Positions 1 to 10,078 of a DNA stretch of 37,521 bases are shown here, piece by piece (the first letter of the stretch is position 1; the number at the start of each line of letters is the position of its first letter). Under the pieces are notes generated by a model, which was not told where the DNA came from, searched no databases, and was given only the letters and a program-made list of their open reading frames with translations. Source of the DNA: CAXSDR01 sp964236445 (GTDB taxonomy: Bacteria > Actinomycetota > Actinomycetes > Motilibacterales > Motilibacteraceae); the NCBI GenBank assembly GCA_964236445.1, contig CAXSDR010000026.1, forward strand, positions 1-37,521, in the 5' to 3' direction. Made by a program: the position numbers and the translations under genes.

Positions 1-1
1 G

Positions 2-496
2 CAGATCGTGCCGCTGCAGGTGACGCTCATCCCGTTGCTGTCGCTGTTCGTCCACCTGCACACCCAGAACACGTTCTGGAGCGTCTGGCTTGCGCACACC
101 GCCTTCGCGCTGCCGCTCGCGATCTTCCTGATGCACAACTTCATGAAGGAGATCCCCGGTGAGCTCATCGAGGCCGCGCGGGTCGACGGTGCGGGTCACG
201 TGCGGATCTTCTTCCAGGTGCTCCTGCCGCTGATCAAGCCGGCGCTCGCCGCATTCGGCATCTTCCAGTTCCTCTGGGTATGGAACGATCTGCTGGTCGC
301 CACGATCTTCCTCGGCAGCCGGCCCGAGGTTGCGCCGCTGACCGTCCGCATGGCGGAGCTCTCAGGGTCGAAAGGGAGCGCGTGGTACCTCCTGTCGGCG
401 GGCGCGTTCGTGTCCATCGCCGTCCCGCTCATCGTGTTCCTCAGCCTTCAGCGGTTCTTCGTACGAGGACTGCTGGCCGGCGGGTTGAAGGGCTGA
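2..496 (+). CDS. Carbohydrate ABC transporter permease, MalG-type (partial, 5' end missing)
   Basis: C-terminal 164 residues of an inner-membrane permease. It would form the transport channel with a second permease and be driven by an ATPase, taking up a sugar or oligosaccharide. The reading frame is open from base 2, so the gene begins outside the window. The EAA loop that contacts the ATPase is clear at about residues 57-75 of the visible part (EAARVDGAG, then LLPLIKPALA). It is followed by a membrane segment with FLWVWNDLLVA, typical of the MalG/UgpE class, and a last membrane helix near the C-terminus. The protein ends QRFFVRGLLAGGLKG, a characteristic tail of this family. The substrate cannot be told from this part. 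The nearby beta-glucosidase and mutarotase hint at beta-glucosides, but ssrA and uvrA-like genes lie between, so this link is weak. Confidence 0.9.
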   Translation, partial: QIVPLQVTLIPLLSLFVHLHTQNTFWSVWLAHTAFALPLAIFLMHNFMKEIPGELIEAARVDGAGHVRIFFQVLLPLIKPALAAFGIFQFLWVWNDLLVATIFLGSRPEVAPLTVRMAELSGSKGSAWYLLSAGAFVSIAVPLIVFLSLQRFFVRGLLAGGLKG

Positions 497-554
497 CCTG
501 CGCCCGGCCCGGCCCTTGATCGCGTGGGGCAGCACGGGCCCGCCGCGGTCGGGG

Positions 555-560
555 TAGCCT
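555..560 (+). promoter_or_regulatory. Putative -10 element (TAGCCT) for ssrA
   Basis: TAGCCT fits the actinobacterial -10 pattern TANNNT. It lies 24 nt before the mature tmRNA 5' end, so a transcript from it would carry a short leader removed by RNase P. No good -35 is visible. The same hexamer type recurs upstream of several other genes in this window. Confidence 0.35.
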
Positions 561-584
561 GAGGGTGCACAACAACTTCACAGC

Positions 585-961
585 GGGGGTGACAGGCTTC
601 GACTTCGTTCGTCGAGTCAGGGGAAGCGGGCCGAGGAGGCCGGGGCGATCTCGTTAACCATTCCCGGCAAACCAATAGGTGCCAATACATCACGCACCGA
701 CCTCGCGCTTGCTGCCTAGGTAGCTAGCTCGTAGGTCTGCGAGTCCAGGAGTGCTTCCGGCCTGGGTCCTCGCATCATTGAGGAAGACTTACTGCCGCGC
801 TCGGTCACGGGGCGCGGTGGGACATCAAACAGTGGCTGGGCCCGTCGGCAGGTGTGCCTGTGCACCGGTCGGGGCCGAGAAAATCGATTCACAGCGATGC
901 GCCCGGAGAAGCCCTGGTTCCGCGGCGGAGGACGCGGGTTCGATTCCCGCCACCTCCACCA
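585..961 (+). ncRNA. ssrA: Transfer-messenger RNA (tmRNA)
   Basis: 377-nt tmRNA that rescues stalled ribosomes and tags the unfinished protein for proteolysis. The 5' GGGGGTG (585-591) pairs with CACCTCC (951-957) to make the 7-bp acceptor stem, with discriminator A958 and an encoded CCA at 959-961. The T-arm sequence GGTTCGATTCCC precedes it, and the conserved GGCTTCGAC follows the 5' strand. The resume codon is GCC681, and the tag frame 681-716 reads ANTSRTDLALAA followed by TAG; this is an actinobacterial-type tag ending in LALAA. The gene stands alone on the plus strand and is closed by a 16-bp hairpin just downstream. Confidence 0.97.
681..719 (+). other. tmRNA tag-peptide reading frame
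   Basis: Twelve codons plus TAG within ssrA: GCC AAT ACA TCA CGC ACC GAC CTC GCG CTT GCT GCC TAG, giving ANTSRTDLALAA. The last residues (LAA) are the usual recognition end for ClpXP-type proteases. The TAG is followed by further in-line TAGs (TAGGTAGCTAG), which is common after tmRNA tags. Confidence 0.93.
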
Positions 962-990
962 GCAAGACCCGGTGAAGAAAGCACGGCACG

Positions 991-1033
991 ACACGAGGGT
1001 GGCCATCCGTTCCTCCGATGGCCACCCTCGTGT
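991..1033. terminator. Bidirectional hairpin terminator between ssrA and uvrA paralogue
   Basis: Arms 991-1006 and 1018-1033 are perfect 16-base complements (ACACGAGGGTGGCCAT / ATGGCCACCCTCGTGT). One further C-G pair closes the 11-nt loop. It sits between the tmRNA 3' end and the stop of the convergent uvrA-like gene, so it can serve both. There is no U-run on the plus side, as is common in actinobacteria. On the minus side the sequence after the stem contains a short CTTTCTTC run. Confidence 0.8.
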
Positions 1034-1050
1034 GCGTTCCGGGGATGCCG

Positions 1051-3456
<2,406 letters not shown>

Positions 3457-3626
3457 GGGGTCTCCATCTGGTGCGGCTCGGCGGCCTGCGCTTCTCGATT
3501 CCTGATCAGTCTGAACTCTCGCGGAATCGTGCCATGTCGCCGCGACGGTGAGCAGCCCAGCCAGGCGAGACGTGCCCGCGTCACAGTCGTCCACCGATGC
3601 TCCTGCGGGCCTGGGGTCTTGTCACC

Positions 3627-4589
3627 ATGGTCGACGTGACCTCCGACCTCCCGCAGCACTACACACCCGACCTGCCCGAGGCCGACCGCCTCTCGCGCTC
3701 TGCGCACGGTCGCCTCGAGTTTCTTCGTACGCAGGAGCTTCTCCGCCGGTGGCTGCCTGCGCAGGCCGACATCCTCGACGTCGGTGGCGGCACGGGCGTG
3801 CATGCCCGCTGGTTGTCGGGCGACGGACATCGCGTACGTCTGATCGACGTGGTTCCTGCTCACGTCAGCGCGGCCGGAGCGTTGGCAGGTGTCGAAGCCG
3901 AGCTCGGTGACGCCCGCGCCCTCCGGGTCGGCGATGCCAGCGTCGATGCCGTGCTGCTGCTCGGCCCGCTCTATCACCTCGTCTCAGGGGTTGACCGCGC
4001 ACGCGCGCTGGCGGAGGCGAGGCGCGTGCTGAAGCCCGGCGGAATCGTGGTGGCAGCGGGGATCAGCCGCTACATGTCCATGCTCGAGCTGGGGACGACC
4101 GGCGCACTGACAGCAGCGGCCGAACCGGCGGAGCGAGAGCTGCTCGCGACCGGCGACTACGACGGCCACAACGGCTTCGTGGCCGCCCACTTCCACACTG
4201 CCGACGAGCTCGGGTCGGAGGTGCGGCAAGCCGGGTTCGACGACGTCGAGGTCTATGGCGTCGAAGGCCCCGCCTGGCCGGCGCTCGACGCGTCGGCACC
4301 CGGCGCCTTCCACGTCCTCGTCGATGCCGCGTTGCGCTGCGCCCGGCTCGTCGAGTGCGACCCGCGAATCCTCGACGCGAGCGCCCATCTCCTCGCCATC
4401 GGTCACTCGGCGCCTATCGTGACGTCAGCACGCGACGACCGACTGGAGACGCCCATGACCGAACCCGCTCATGACCACGAGCTCGAAGTTCTCGAGGACG
4501 ATGAGAACATCCCCCCGCGCCCCGAGGAAGAGGCTGCCGACGCGGCCGAGGGCAGGTCCACGCCGCCCGGCAAGGGCGGCACGGACTAA
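3627..4589 (+). CDS. Class I SAM-dependent methyltransferase with acidic C-terminal extension
   Basis: 320-residue protein with a Rossmann methyltransferase core. Motif I is ILDVGGGTGVHARWL (about 50-64). An acidic residue ends strand 2 (VRLIDVVP). LGDARALRVGDASVDAVLLLGPLYHL gives motifs II-III, and EARRVLKPGGIVV is the post-III signature. This resembles UbiE/Methyltransf_11 small-molecule enzymes; the substrate is unknown. The start chosen is ATG 3627; an in-frame ATG at 3597 would add ten residues. The usual family end is near LLAIGHSAPIV. The last ~44 residues form a separate-looking, low-complexity acidic tail, beginning at an internal ATG (4455) that has its own GGAG (4445-4448). This tail could be a small gene fused by loss of a stop. 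It lies convergent to the beta-glucosidase gene. Confidence 0.8.
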   Translation: MVDVTSDLPQHYTPDLPEADRLSRSAHGRLEFLRTQELLRRWLPAQADILDVGGGTGVHARWLSGDGHRVRLIDVVPAHVSAAGALAGVEAELGDARALRVGDASVDAVLLLGPLYHLVSGVDRARALAEARRVLKPGGIVVAAGISRYMSMLELGTTGALTAAAEPAERELLATGDYDGHNGFVAAHFHTADELGSEVRQAGFDDVEVYGVEGPAWPALDASAPGAFHVLVDAALRCARLVECDPRILDASAHLLAIGHSAPIVTSARDDRLETPMTEPAHDHELEVLEDDENIPPRPEEEAADAAEGRSTPPGKGGTD

Positions 4590-4614
4590 GCCTGGACTAA
4601 GCCGGACTAAGCCT
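4583..4614. repeat. Three tandem copies of GGACTAAGCC(T)
   Basis: Copies lie at 4583-4593, 4594-4603 and 4604-4614. The first contains the stop codon (TAA 4587-4589) of the methyltransferase gene, and the array fills most of the gap before the convergent beta-glucosidase stop. It is not an inverted repeat, so it is not an obvious terminator. Recent slippage duplication is the simplest explanation. Confidence 0.8.
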
Positions 4615-4617
4615 CGT

Positions 4618-5982
4618 TCAGGCGTCGGGCAGCTCGTGCGTGCGGGCGAGCGCGGAATACCAGTGGGCACTCTGCTTCGGCGTACGCGTCTGGGTCAGGT
4701 AGTCGACGAAGATGATCCCGAACCGCTTGTTGTAGCCCTCGGCCCACTCGAAGTTGTCGATCAGGGACCAGAGGTAGTAGCCGCGCACGTCGACGCCCGC
4801 CTCGATGGCATCGAGGACGCCGGCGAGGTGCTGCTGCAGGTAGGCGATGCGCTCGACGTCGTCGACGGCCCCCTCGGGGTCGACGTAGTCGTGGTAGGCC
4901 GCGCCGTTCTCGGTGATGTAGACCGGCGGCAGCGACGCGTAGTCGTCCCGCAGGCCGACCAGCAGCTCGCGCAGCCCGTCGCCCTCGACGGGCCACCCCA
5001 TCGCGGTGATGGGCAGCCACGGGGGTACGACCGCTTCCTGGTTGAGAAAACCGAGCGGCGTCGACGCGTCCTCGTCGACGTGCCGGACGTGACTGCGCAT
5101 GTAGTAGTTGACACCCAGCCAGTCGATCGGAGCCACGATCGCCGCGAGGTCGCCGTCGTGCACGACGGACGCGAAGTTCGCGGCATACCACTGCTGCACG
5201 TCGGAGTGGTATGCGCCGGTGAGGATCGGGTCGAGGAACAGCCGGTTCTGATGGGTCTTCTTGCGGTCGGCCGCTGCCCTGTCGGCTGGGGTGTCGGACA
5301 CCGGCACGCCGACCGTCAGGTTGAGCGTGATGGCGACCTCGCTGCCCGGTGCGGCGCGACGGATCTCCGGAGCGGCGAGGCCGTGGGCCAGCAGCTGGTG
5401 GTGCGCGACCGCGAAAGCGGCCGACTCGTCGGTGATGCCGGGCGCGTGCGTGCCCAGCGAGTGACCGAGAAAGGCATAGACCCAGGGCTCGTTGAAGGTG
5501 ATCCATCGCGGGATCACGTCGCCCAGCGCTTCGGTCACGATGGTCACGTAGTCGACGTATCGAGAGACGGTGTCCCGCGAGGCAAAGCCGCCCTCGTCCT
5601 GCAACCCTTGGGGAAGGTCCCAGTGGAACAGCGTCGCGGCCGGTGTGATGCCCCGCTCGTTCAGGCCTTCGGCCAGCTGGCGGTAGAAGTCCAGGCCCTT
5701 CTGGTTGACCGCACCGCGGCCCGTGGGCTGGATGCGTGGCCACGCGACGGAGAACCGGTAGGTCGTCAGGCCCAGGTCGCGCAGGAGGTCGAGATCGTCC
5801 GCCCAGCGGTGGTAGTGGTCGGTGGCTATCGCGCCGGTGTCACCGTGATGCACCCTTCCGGGGGTGGCGCTGAACGTGTCCCAGACGGAAGGACCGCGGC
5901 CGTCTTCGGCGACGGCCCCCTCGATCTGGTAGGAGGCCGTTGCGGCTCCGAAGACAAAGGCATCTGGAAAACGTCGTGTCAT
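4618..5982 (-). CDS. Family 1 glycoside hydrolase (beta-glucosidase type)
   Basis: 454-residue cytoplasmic GH1 enzyme that hydrolyses beta-linked glucosides with net retention. The family hallmark FVFGAATASYQIEGA is at 9-23. The acid/base glutamate is E165 in TFNEP and the nucleophile is E358 in YITENG. The aglycone/glycone wall motif YLWSLIDNFEWAEGY lies near 403-417. The length is normal for the family and no signal peptide is seen. ATG 5982 is the natural start, because the N-terminal motif begins at once. A TAGCAT hexamer 6 nt upstream suggests a leaderless message. It is transcribed divergently from the aldo/keto reductase, and the aldose epimerase beyond fits a small sugar-use group. 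The exact substrate (cellobiose, other beta-glucosides or beta-galactosides) is not decided by sequence. Confidence 0.95.
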   Translation of the reverse strand: MTRRFPDAFVFGAATASYQIEGAVAEDGRGPSVWDTFSATPGRVHHGDTGAIATDHYHRWADDLDLLRDLGLTTYRFSVAWPRIQPTGRGAVNQKGLDFYRQLAEGLNERGITPAATLFHWDLPQGLQDEGGFASRDTVSRYVDYVTIVTEALGDVIPRWITFNEPWVYAFLGHSLGTHAPGITDESAAFAVAHHQLLAHGLAAPEIRRAAPGSEVAITLNLTVGVPVSDTPADRAAADRKKTHQNRLFLDPILTGAYHSDVQQWYAANFASVVHDGDLAAIVAPIDWLGVNYYMRSHVRHVDEDASTPLGFLNQEAVVPPWLPITAMGWPVEGDGLRELLVGLRDDYASLPPVYITENGAAYHDYVDPEGAVDDVERIAYLQQHLAGVLDAIEAGVDVRGYYLWSLIDNFEWAEGYNKRFGIIFVDYLTQTRTPKQSAHWYSALARTHELPDA

Positions 5983-5988
5983 CGCCGC

Positions 5989-5994
5989 ATGCTA
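5989..5994 (-). promoter_or_regulatory. Putative -10 element (TAGCAT) for the GH1 gene, leaderless type
   Basis: On the minus strand TAGCAT lies 6 nt before the ATG at 5982, too close for a ribosome binding site and its leader. The distance is that expected between a -10 element and a transcription start on the first base of the start codon. Confidence 0.45.
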
Positions 5995-6037
5995 TGCCGC
6001 CTTTCCGGCGAAGTCTGCATAGGCCCACAATGGCGGG

Positions 6038-6976
6038 ATGAAGCAACGAGCGCTCGGAGCCAGCGGCATCACGGTCAGCGAGATCGGGATTGGGACGTGG
6101 CAGTTCGGCAACACCGGTCAATGGCAGGGGCCTGACGCCGACGAGTCCGGGCGCATCGTTCACGAGGCGCTCGAGCACGGCGTGACCTTCTTCGACACCG
6201 CACCGGCCTATGCGGGGGGACGAAGCGAAGAGTTGTTGGGGGAGGCGCTTCTGGGGCGTCGCGACGATGTGGTGCTCTGCAGCAAGTTCGGGCACACGAC
6301 AAATGGCGGCAGCGACTGGCGGGCGAAGTCCATCCAGCAGTCGGTCTATGACAGCTTGCGTCGATTGCGCACCGACTATCTCGACGTGGTCCTCATGCAC
6401 AGTCCCTCACCTGAGCTCTATGACGGGCGAACGGCCGAGCACTACAAGGTCTTCGCGGAACTGGTCGAGAGCGGGGCGCTGCGGACATACGGCGCCTCTG
6501 TCGACAACAGTGCCGATCTGCTCACCGTCGTCAACACCACCGACAGCCAGGCGCTCGAGGTGCGCCTCAGTGCGCTCTACCAGGAGCCGTGGGACGCGGT
6601 GGAGCTTGCGAAGAGCCACGGGCTCGGCTCGATCGTCAAGGTGCCGCTGGAGTCCGGCTGGCTCTCGGGTCGCTACAACGCCGAGTCGCAGTTCTCCGAT
6701 GTGAGGTCACGCTGGTCGCGCGACGAGATCGCGCAGCGCGCGCGCCTCGTCGACGAGCTGCGCCAGCTGCTTCCCGCCGGCGTGCCGTTGACGCAGGCGT
6801 CGTTGGCGTTCCTGCTGACCAACGAGGGTGTGTCGACGATCATCCCCGGCACCAAGTCACTCGCTCAGCTCCGCGACAGCCTCGCCGCGGTCGACGTCGC
6901 GCTGCCGACTGACACCGTGACCGCGATCCGGACGTGGTATGACCGCGAGCTGGGGGACGAACCGCTGGCCTGGTGA
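6038..6976 (+). CDS. Aldo/keto reductase
   Basis: 312-residue NADPH-dependent (beta/alpha)8 oxidoreductase. The catalytic tetrad is visible: D53 and Y58 in FFDTAPAYAGGRSEELLG, K83 in LCSKFGHTT and H121 in VVLMHSP. The C-terminal cofactor region contains STIIPGTKSLAQLRDSL, where basic and Ser/Thr residues usually bind the NADPH phosphate. It resembles bacterial AKRs acting on sugars or small aldehydes; the substrate is not predictable. The ATG at 6038 follows a GGCGGG stretch, a weak ribosome site. Its position between a GH1 enzyme and an aldose epimerase suggests a role in sugar metabolism, but that is inference. Confidence 0.92.
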   Translation: MKQRALGASGITVSEIGIGTWQFGNTGQWQGPDADESGRIVHEALEHGVTFFDTAPAYAGGRSEELLGEALLGRRDDVVLCSKFGHTTNGGSDWRAKSIQQSVYDSLRRLRTDYLDVVLMHSPSPELYDGRTAEHYKVFAELVESGALRTYGASVDNSADLLTVVNTTDSQALEVRLSALYQEPWDAVELAKSHGLGSIVKVPLESGWLSGRYNAESQFSDVRSRWSRDEIAQRARLVDELRQLLPAGVPLTQASLAFLLTNEGVSTIIPGTKSLAQLRDSLAAVDVALPTDTVTAIRTWYDRELGDEPLAW

Positions 6977-7024
6977 GCGGGAGGCGGGGGTTCACGTGAC
7001 CCGTGCTGTGGCAACCTCCTGCCC

Positions 7025-7051
7025 ATGACCGACATGACCGACATGACCGAC
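7025..7051 (+). repeat. Three tandem copies of ATGACCGAC at a start codon
   Basis: Perfect 9-bp repeats at 7025-7033, 7034-7042 and 7043-7051. Each copy carries an in-frame ATG, so slippage would change only the length of a dispensable MTD-repeat N-terminus and the number of initiation codons. Confidence 0.85.
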
Positions 7052-7987
7052 ATCGGGGTTCCGCCGGCCGCTGTCGCGCCGTCGGGCGCGCAGCACGAGA
7101 TCCGCTACGGGAACGCCGTCGCCACGTTGGTCGAGGTCGGCGGTGGCCTGCGCACCTACACCGTTGGCGGGCGCGACGTGCTCGACGGCTATGCGCTCGA
7201 CGAGATGTGCTCCGGTGGGCGCGGCCAGCACCTGCTGCCGTGGCCCAACCGCATCCGCGACGGTGCCTACTCGTGGGAGGGGCGTGCCATCCAGGCGGCG
7301 CTCAACGACTTCCCCGGTCGGCATGCGATCCATGGCCTGACCCGCTGGCAGAGCTGGAAGCTCGGCGAGCACACGGCGTCCGCCGCCAGCATGATGCTGC
7401 GGCTTCATCCGGCGCAGGGATATCCGTTCTCCCTCGACCTCTCGGCGCGTCATGAGCTGAGCGCGTCGGGGCTGACGGTCACGGTGCGGGCCGCGAACAT
7501 CGGCAGGCAGGCGGCGCCGTTCGCCTATGCCCCTCACCCCTACCTCGCCTCCGGGTCCGGGGCCCTCGTCGACCTGGACGTGCTGCACGTGCCCGCCGAC
7601 TCGTGCCTGCTGCCGGACGACGACGGGATCAACACGGTGGCCGCACCGTGCGAGGGCAGCGGCGTCGATTTCCGCACGCCGCGCGCGGTCGGTGCGCAGA
7701 AGCTCGACACGACCTTCGCCGACCTGGCCAGGGACCCCGACGGACTGGCGCGCATTGCGTTCACCGCCGCGTCCGGCGACAGCGGTGTGACCGTCTGGTT
7801 CGACGAGTCCTTCCGGTGGGCGCAGGTTTTCTCCGGTGACACCCTGCCTCAGCCCGAGCGCCGCCGCCGCAGCTTGGCCATCGAGGCGATGAGTGCTCCG
7901 GCGAACGCCTTCGCCAGCGGGGTCGGCGTCGTACGCCTGGAGCCGGGCGAGCAGTGGGTCGGCACGTGGGGGATCACGCCGTCCTGA
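7025..7987 (+). CDS. Aldose 1-epimerase (galactose mutarotase-like) family protein
   Basis: 320-residue beta-sandwich enzyme family that interconverts alpha and beta anomers of aldoses. Family motifs are LLPWPNRIRDGAYSWEG, HAIHGLTRWQSWKL (with the first catalytic histidine region), YAPHPYL (second histidine), SFRWAQVFSGD and a C-terminal LEPGEQW glutamate. The start is ambiguous because a 9-bp unit ATGACCGAC is repeated three times (7025, 7034, 7043), giving MTDMTDMTD with three possible starts. The most upstream is listed. No clear ribosome site is present. It lies 48 bp after the reductase in the same direction and may be co-transcribed with it. Confidence 0.9.
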   Translation: MTDMTDMTDIGVPPAAVAPSGAQHEIRYGNAVATLVEVGGGLRTYTVGGRDVLDGYALDEMCSGGRGQHLLPWPNRIRDGAYSWEGRAIQAALNDFPGRHAIHGLTRWQSWKLGEHTASAASMMLRLHPAQGYPFSLDLSARHELSASGLTVTVRAANIGRQAAPFAYAPHPYLASGSGALVDLDVLHVPADSCLLPDDDGINTVAAPCEGSGVDFRTPRAVGAQKLDTTFADLARDPDGLARIAFTAASGDSGVTVWFDESFRWAQVFSGDTLPQPERRRRSLAIEAMSAPANAFASGVGVVRLEPGEQWVGTWGITPS

Positions 7988-8043
7988 ACGGCTGGAGACG
8001 CGCGCAGGACCGGGCACGAAACGCGGCTGGAACACGCGCGACG

Positions 8044-8049
8044 TAGCCT
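8044..8049 (+). promoter_or_regulatory. Putative -10 element (TAGCCT) for the phosphofructokinase gene
   Basis: TAGCCT lies 30 nt upstream of the ATG at 8080, leaving room for a leader that contains the strong AGGGAGG site (8067-8073). No convincing -35 is seen. Confidence 0.4.
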
Positions 8050-8079
8050 CCCGACACCACAGGCACAGGGAGGCAGGCT

Positions 8080-9426
8080 ATGACGGTAGGTGCAGCCGAC
8101 CTCGCGATCCGGACGCTGGGGCCCTGTCGTCTCGAGTCGCCCCTCGCCCGCGAACTCACCGAGCACGGGCCTCGCGGAACGACCCAGCACTATGTCGACG
8201 AGAGCGACCGGGTGCTTTTCGACGACACGCTCTCGATGGTCACGGCACGCGGCGGCAACCTGGGGGACCTTCCCGGATTCGAGCCCGCGGGCCCGAGGCG
8301 CCAGATCTTCTTCGACCCCTCCAAGACCAGGGTCGGCGTCGTGACGTGCGGCGGCCTCTGCCCCGGGCTCAATGACGTGATCCGTGGCCTGGTGCTGGAA
8401 CTCATCTCGCACTACGGCGTGACCCGCATCGTCGGGTTCCGCAACGGCTATCAGGGCTTCGTTGCCCGCTACGGCCACGAGGTCGTCGACCTGACGCGTG
8501 CGTGCGTCGAGGGCATCAACGAGGTCGGGGGGACGATCCTCGGAAGCTCGCGCGGTGAGCAGGATCCCGAGGAGGTCGTCGACTGCCTCGAGCGCATGGG
8601 CATCAACGTGCTGTTCGTCATCGGCGGCGACGGCACGATGCGGGGGGCCCTGCGCATCGCCTCGGTGATCGAGGCGCGCGGTGACCGCATCGCCGTTGTC
8701 GGGGTGCCCAAGACGATCGACAACGACATCCCCTACATCGACCAGAGCTTCGGCTTCCAGACGGCGTTCGCCCAGGCCGCGAGCTCGATCCGGGCGGCCC
8801 ACGTCGAGGCCCGTTCGGCGCCCAACGGTGTCGGACTGGTCAAGCTGATGGGTCGTCACTCCGGCTTCATCGCCTGCTATGCCGCGCTCGCCAACAACGA
8901 CGCCGACTACGTCCTGATCCCCGAGGTCCCGTTCGTGCTCGACGGCGAGGGTGGCCTGCTCGATCACCTGAGCCGCCGGGTCGAGCAGCAGGGCCATGCC
9001 GTGATCGTCATGGCCGAGGGTGCCGGCCAGGAGCACATGAAGGACGAGATAGCCAGCGATGCGTCGGGCAACGTCGGGCTGCGCGACGTCGGCTCGCTGC
9101 TGCGCCGACGCATCGGCGAGCACTTCGCCGCTCGCCACGAAGAGGTCAACCTGCGCTACATCGACCCCAGCTATGCCATCCGCAGCGTTCCGGCGAACTC
9201 CTACGACAGCGTCTACTGCATCCGCCTTGCCCACGCAGCCGTGCATGCGGCGATGGCGGGCCGCACCGCGATGGTCGTCGGGCGGTGGCGCACCCGGTTC
9301 GTGCACATCCCCATGTCCCTCGCCATCAGCGAGCGGCACCGCGTGGATCCCGCCGGCGATCTGTGGATGTCGGTGCTCGAGGCGACGCGCCAGCCGAACC
9401 TGATGGGCGTACGCGCGTCGCTCTAG
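8080..9426 (+). CDS. 6-phosphofructokinase, long-type (TP0108/plant-like PfkA group), probably ATP-dependent
   Basis: 448-residue glycolytic kinase making fructose 1,6-bisphosphate. The phosphoryl-donor loop VGVVTCGGLCPGLNDVIRG is at 85-103, IGGDGTMRGA at 181-190, the catalytic PKTIDNDIPY at 210-219, the substrate motif LMGRHSGFIA follows, then VIVMAEGAGQE. The combination of GGDG (glycine where PPi enzymes carry aspartate) with lysine in PKTIDND is the pattern of the plant/trypanosome ATP-dependent group. ATP use is therefore inferred, though the lysine alone would suggest PPi ancestry. The N-terminal ~80 residues are an extension relative to the 320-residue E. coli type, as usual for this group. 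The start ATG 8080 follows AGGGAGG. Confidence 0.93.
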   Translation: MTVGAADLAIRTLGPCRLESPLARELTEHGPRGTTQHYVDESDRVLFDDTLSMVTARGGNLGDLPGFEPAGPRRQIFFDPSKTRVGVVTCGGLCPGLNDVIRGLVLELISHYGVTRIVGFRNGYQGFVARYGHEVVDLTRACVEGINEVGGTILGSSRGEQDPEEVVDCLERMGINVLFVIGGDGTMRGALRIASVIEARGDRIAVVGVPKTIDNDIPYIDQSFGFQTAFAQAASSIRAAHVEARSAPNGVGLVKLMGRHSGFIACYAALANNDADYVLIPEVPFVLDGEGGLLDHLSRRVEQQGHAVIVMAEGAGQEHMKDEIASDASGNVGLRDVGSLLRRRIGEHFAARHEEVNLRYIDPSYAIRSVPANSYDSVYCIRLAHAAVHAAMAGRTAMVVGRWRTRFVHIPMSLAISERHRVDPAGDLWMSVLEATRQPNLMGVRASL

Positions 9427-9441
9427 CGGTAGGAAGACGAC

Positions 9442-10068
9442 GTGATCCTCGACTGGCTGCCCATGGTGTTCACCACCGGCTGGGCGAGCGGCATCAACTC
9501 CTACGGCCTCGTGCTGCTCCTGGGCCTCGCCGGACGCTTCTTCAGCGTCGACGCGGTGCCCGAGCTGCTGACCCGGCCCGAGGTGCTGATCGCCGCCGCT
9601 GTGCTGCTGTGCCTGGAGGAGGTGGCCGACAAGATTCCCTATGTCGACGTTGCCTGGTCCAGCGTCCACACGGCCATCCGCCCGGTCATCGGTGGCGCGC
9701 TCGGCTCGATGATGGCCGGCGACGTCGGCGGGTGGGACAAGGCGTTCGCCGCCGCGACCGGTGGCTCGGTGGCGCTGGTCACGGTGCTGAGCAAGGTCGG
9801 CATCAGGCTCGCGTTGAATGCCAGCCCGGAGCCGGTGTCGACGATCGTCGCCAGCGTGGTCGACGACCTCGTCGTCGCCGGCACGGTGCTCGTCTCGCTG
9901 ACAAGCCCATGGGTGGCCGCCGGCATCGCGCTGGCGTTGCTGATCGCCGCCGCGGTCCTGGCCCTGCTGCTGCTGCGGATGGCCAGCCGAGGGCTCGCCC
10001 GGGCGAGGGAACGTTGGCGCGAAGGCGGCTTCCGACCGCCACGCGCCGCGGCGACACCCGACGGGTAG
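9442..10068 (+). CDS. DUF4126 family membrane protein
   Basis: 208-residue integral membrane protein of unknown function. Family features are GINSYGLVLLLGLAGR near the N-terminus, EEVADKIPYVDVAWSSVHTAIRPVIGGAL in the middle (written here as the family's ADK-P-D-W-IRP signature), and a C-terminal hydrophobic helix followed by a basic RARERWREGG tail. About five hydrophobic segments are visible. The GTG start at 9442 has AGGAAG (9431-9436) upstream. It lies 15 bp after the phosphofructokinase stop in the same direction, so co-transcription is likely. Its TAG stop is part of the putative -10 hexamer of the next gene. Confidence 0.82.
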   Translation: MILDWLPMVFTTGWASGINSYGLVLLLGLAGRFFSVDAVPELLTRPEVLIAAAVLLCLEEVADKIPYVDVAWSSVHTAIRPVIGGALGSMMAGDVGGWDKAFAAATGGSVALVTVLSKVGIRLALNASPEPVSTIVASVVDDLVVAGTVLVSLTSPWVAAGIALALLIAAAVLALLLLRMASRGLARARERWREGGFRPPRAAATPDG

Positions 10069-10071
10069 CGT
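10066..10071 (+). promoter_or_regulatory. Putative -10 element (TAGCGT), leaderless type, overlapping a stop codon
   Basis: TAGCGT is followed by exactly 7 nt and then the GTG at 10079. Its first three bases are the TAG stop of the DUF4126 gene. No ribosome site precedes the GTG. Confidence 0.4.
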
Positions 10072-10078
10072 TCGCGGC

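Noticed and set aside
916..961. Possible separate tRNA 3' half (GGTTCGATTCCC arm and CCA)
   Set aside because: It is the tRNA-like end of the tmRNA; it pairs with the 5' strand at 585-591 and there is no anticodon arm nearby.
3501..3508. Palindrome CTGATCAG upstream of the uvrA paralogue
   Set aside because: Too short, and no recognisable promoter spacing to support an operator.
6992..6999. Perfect palindrome TCACGTGA between the reductase and epimerase genes
   Set aside because: Only 8 bp, no promoter elements beside it; chance occurrence is likely.
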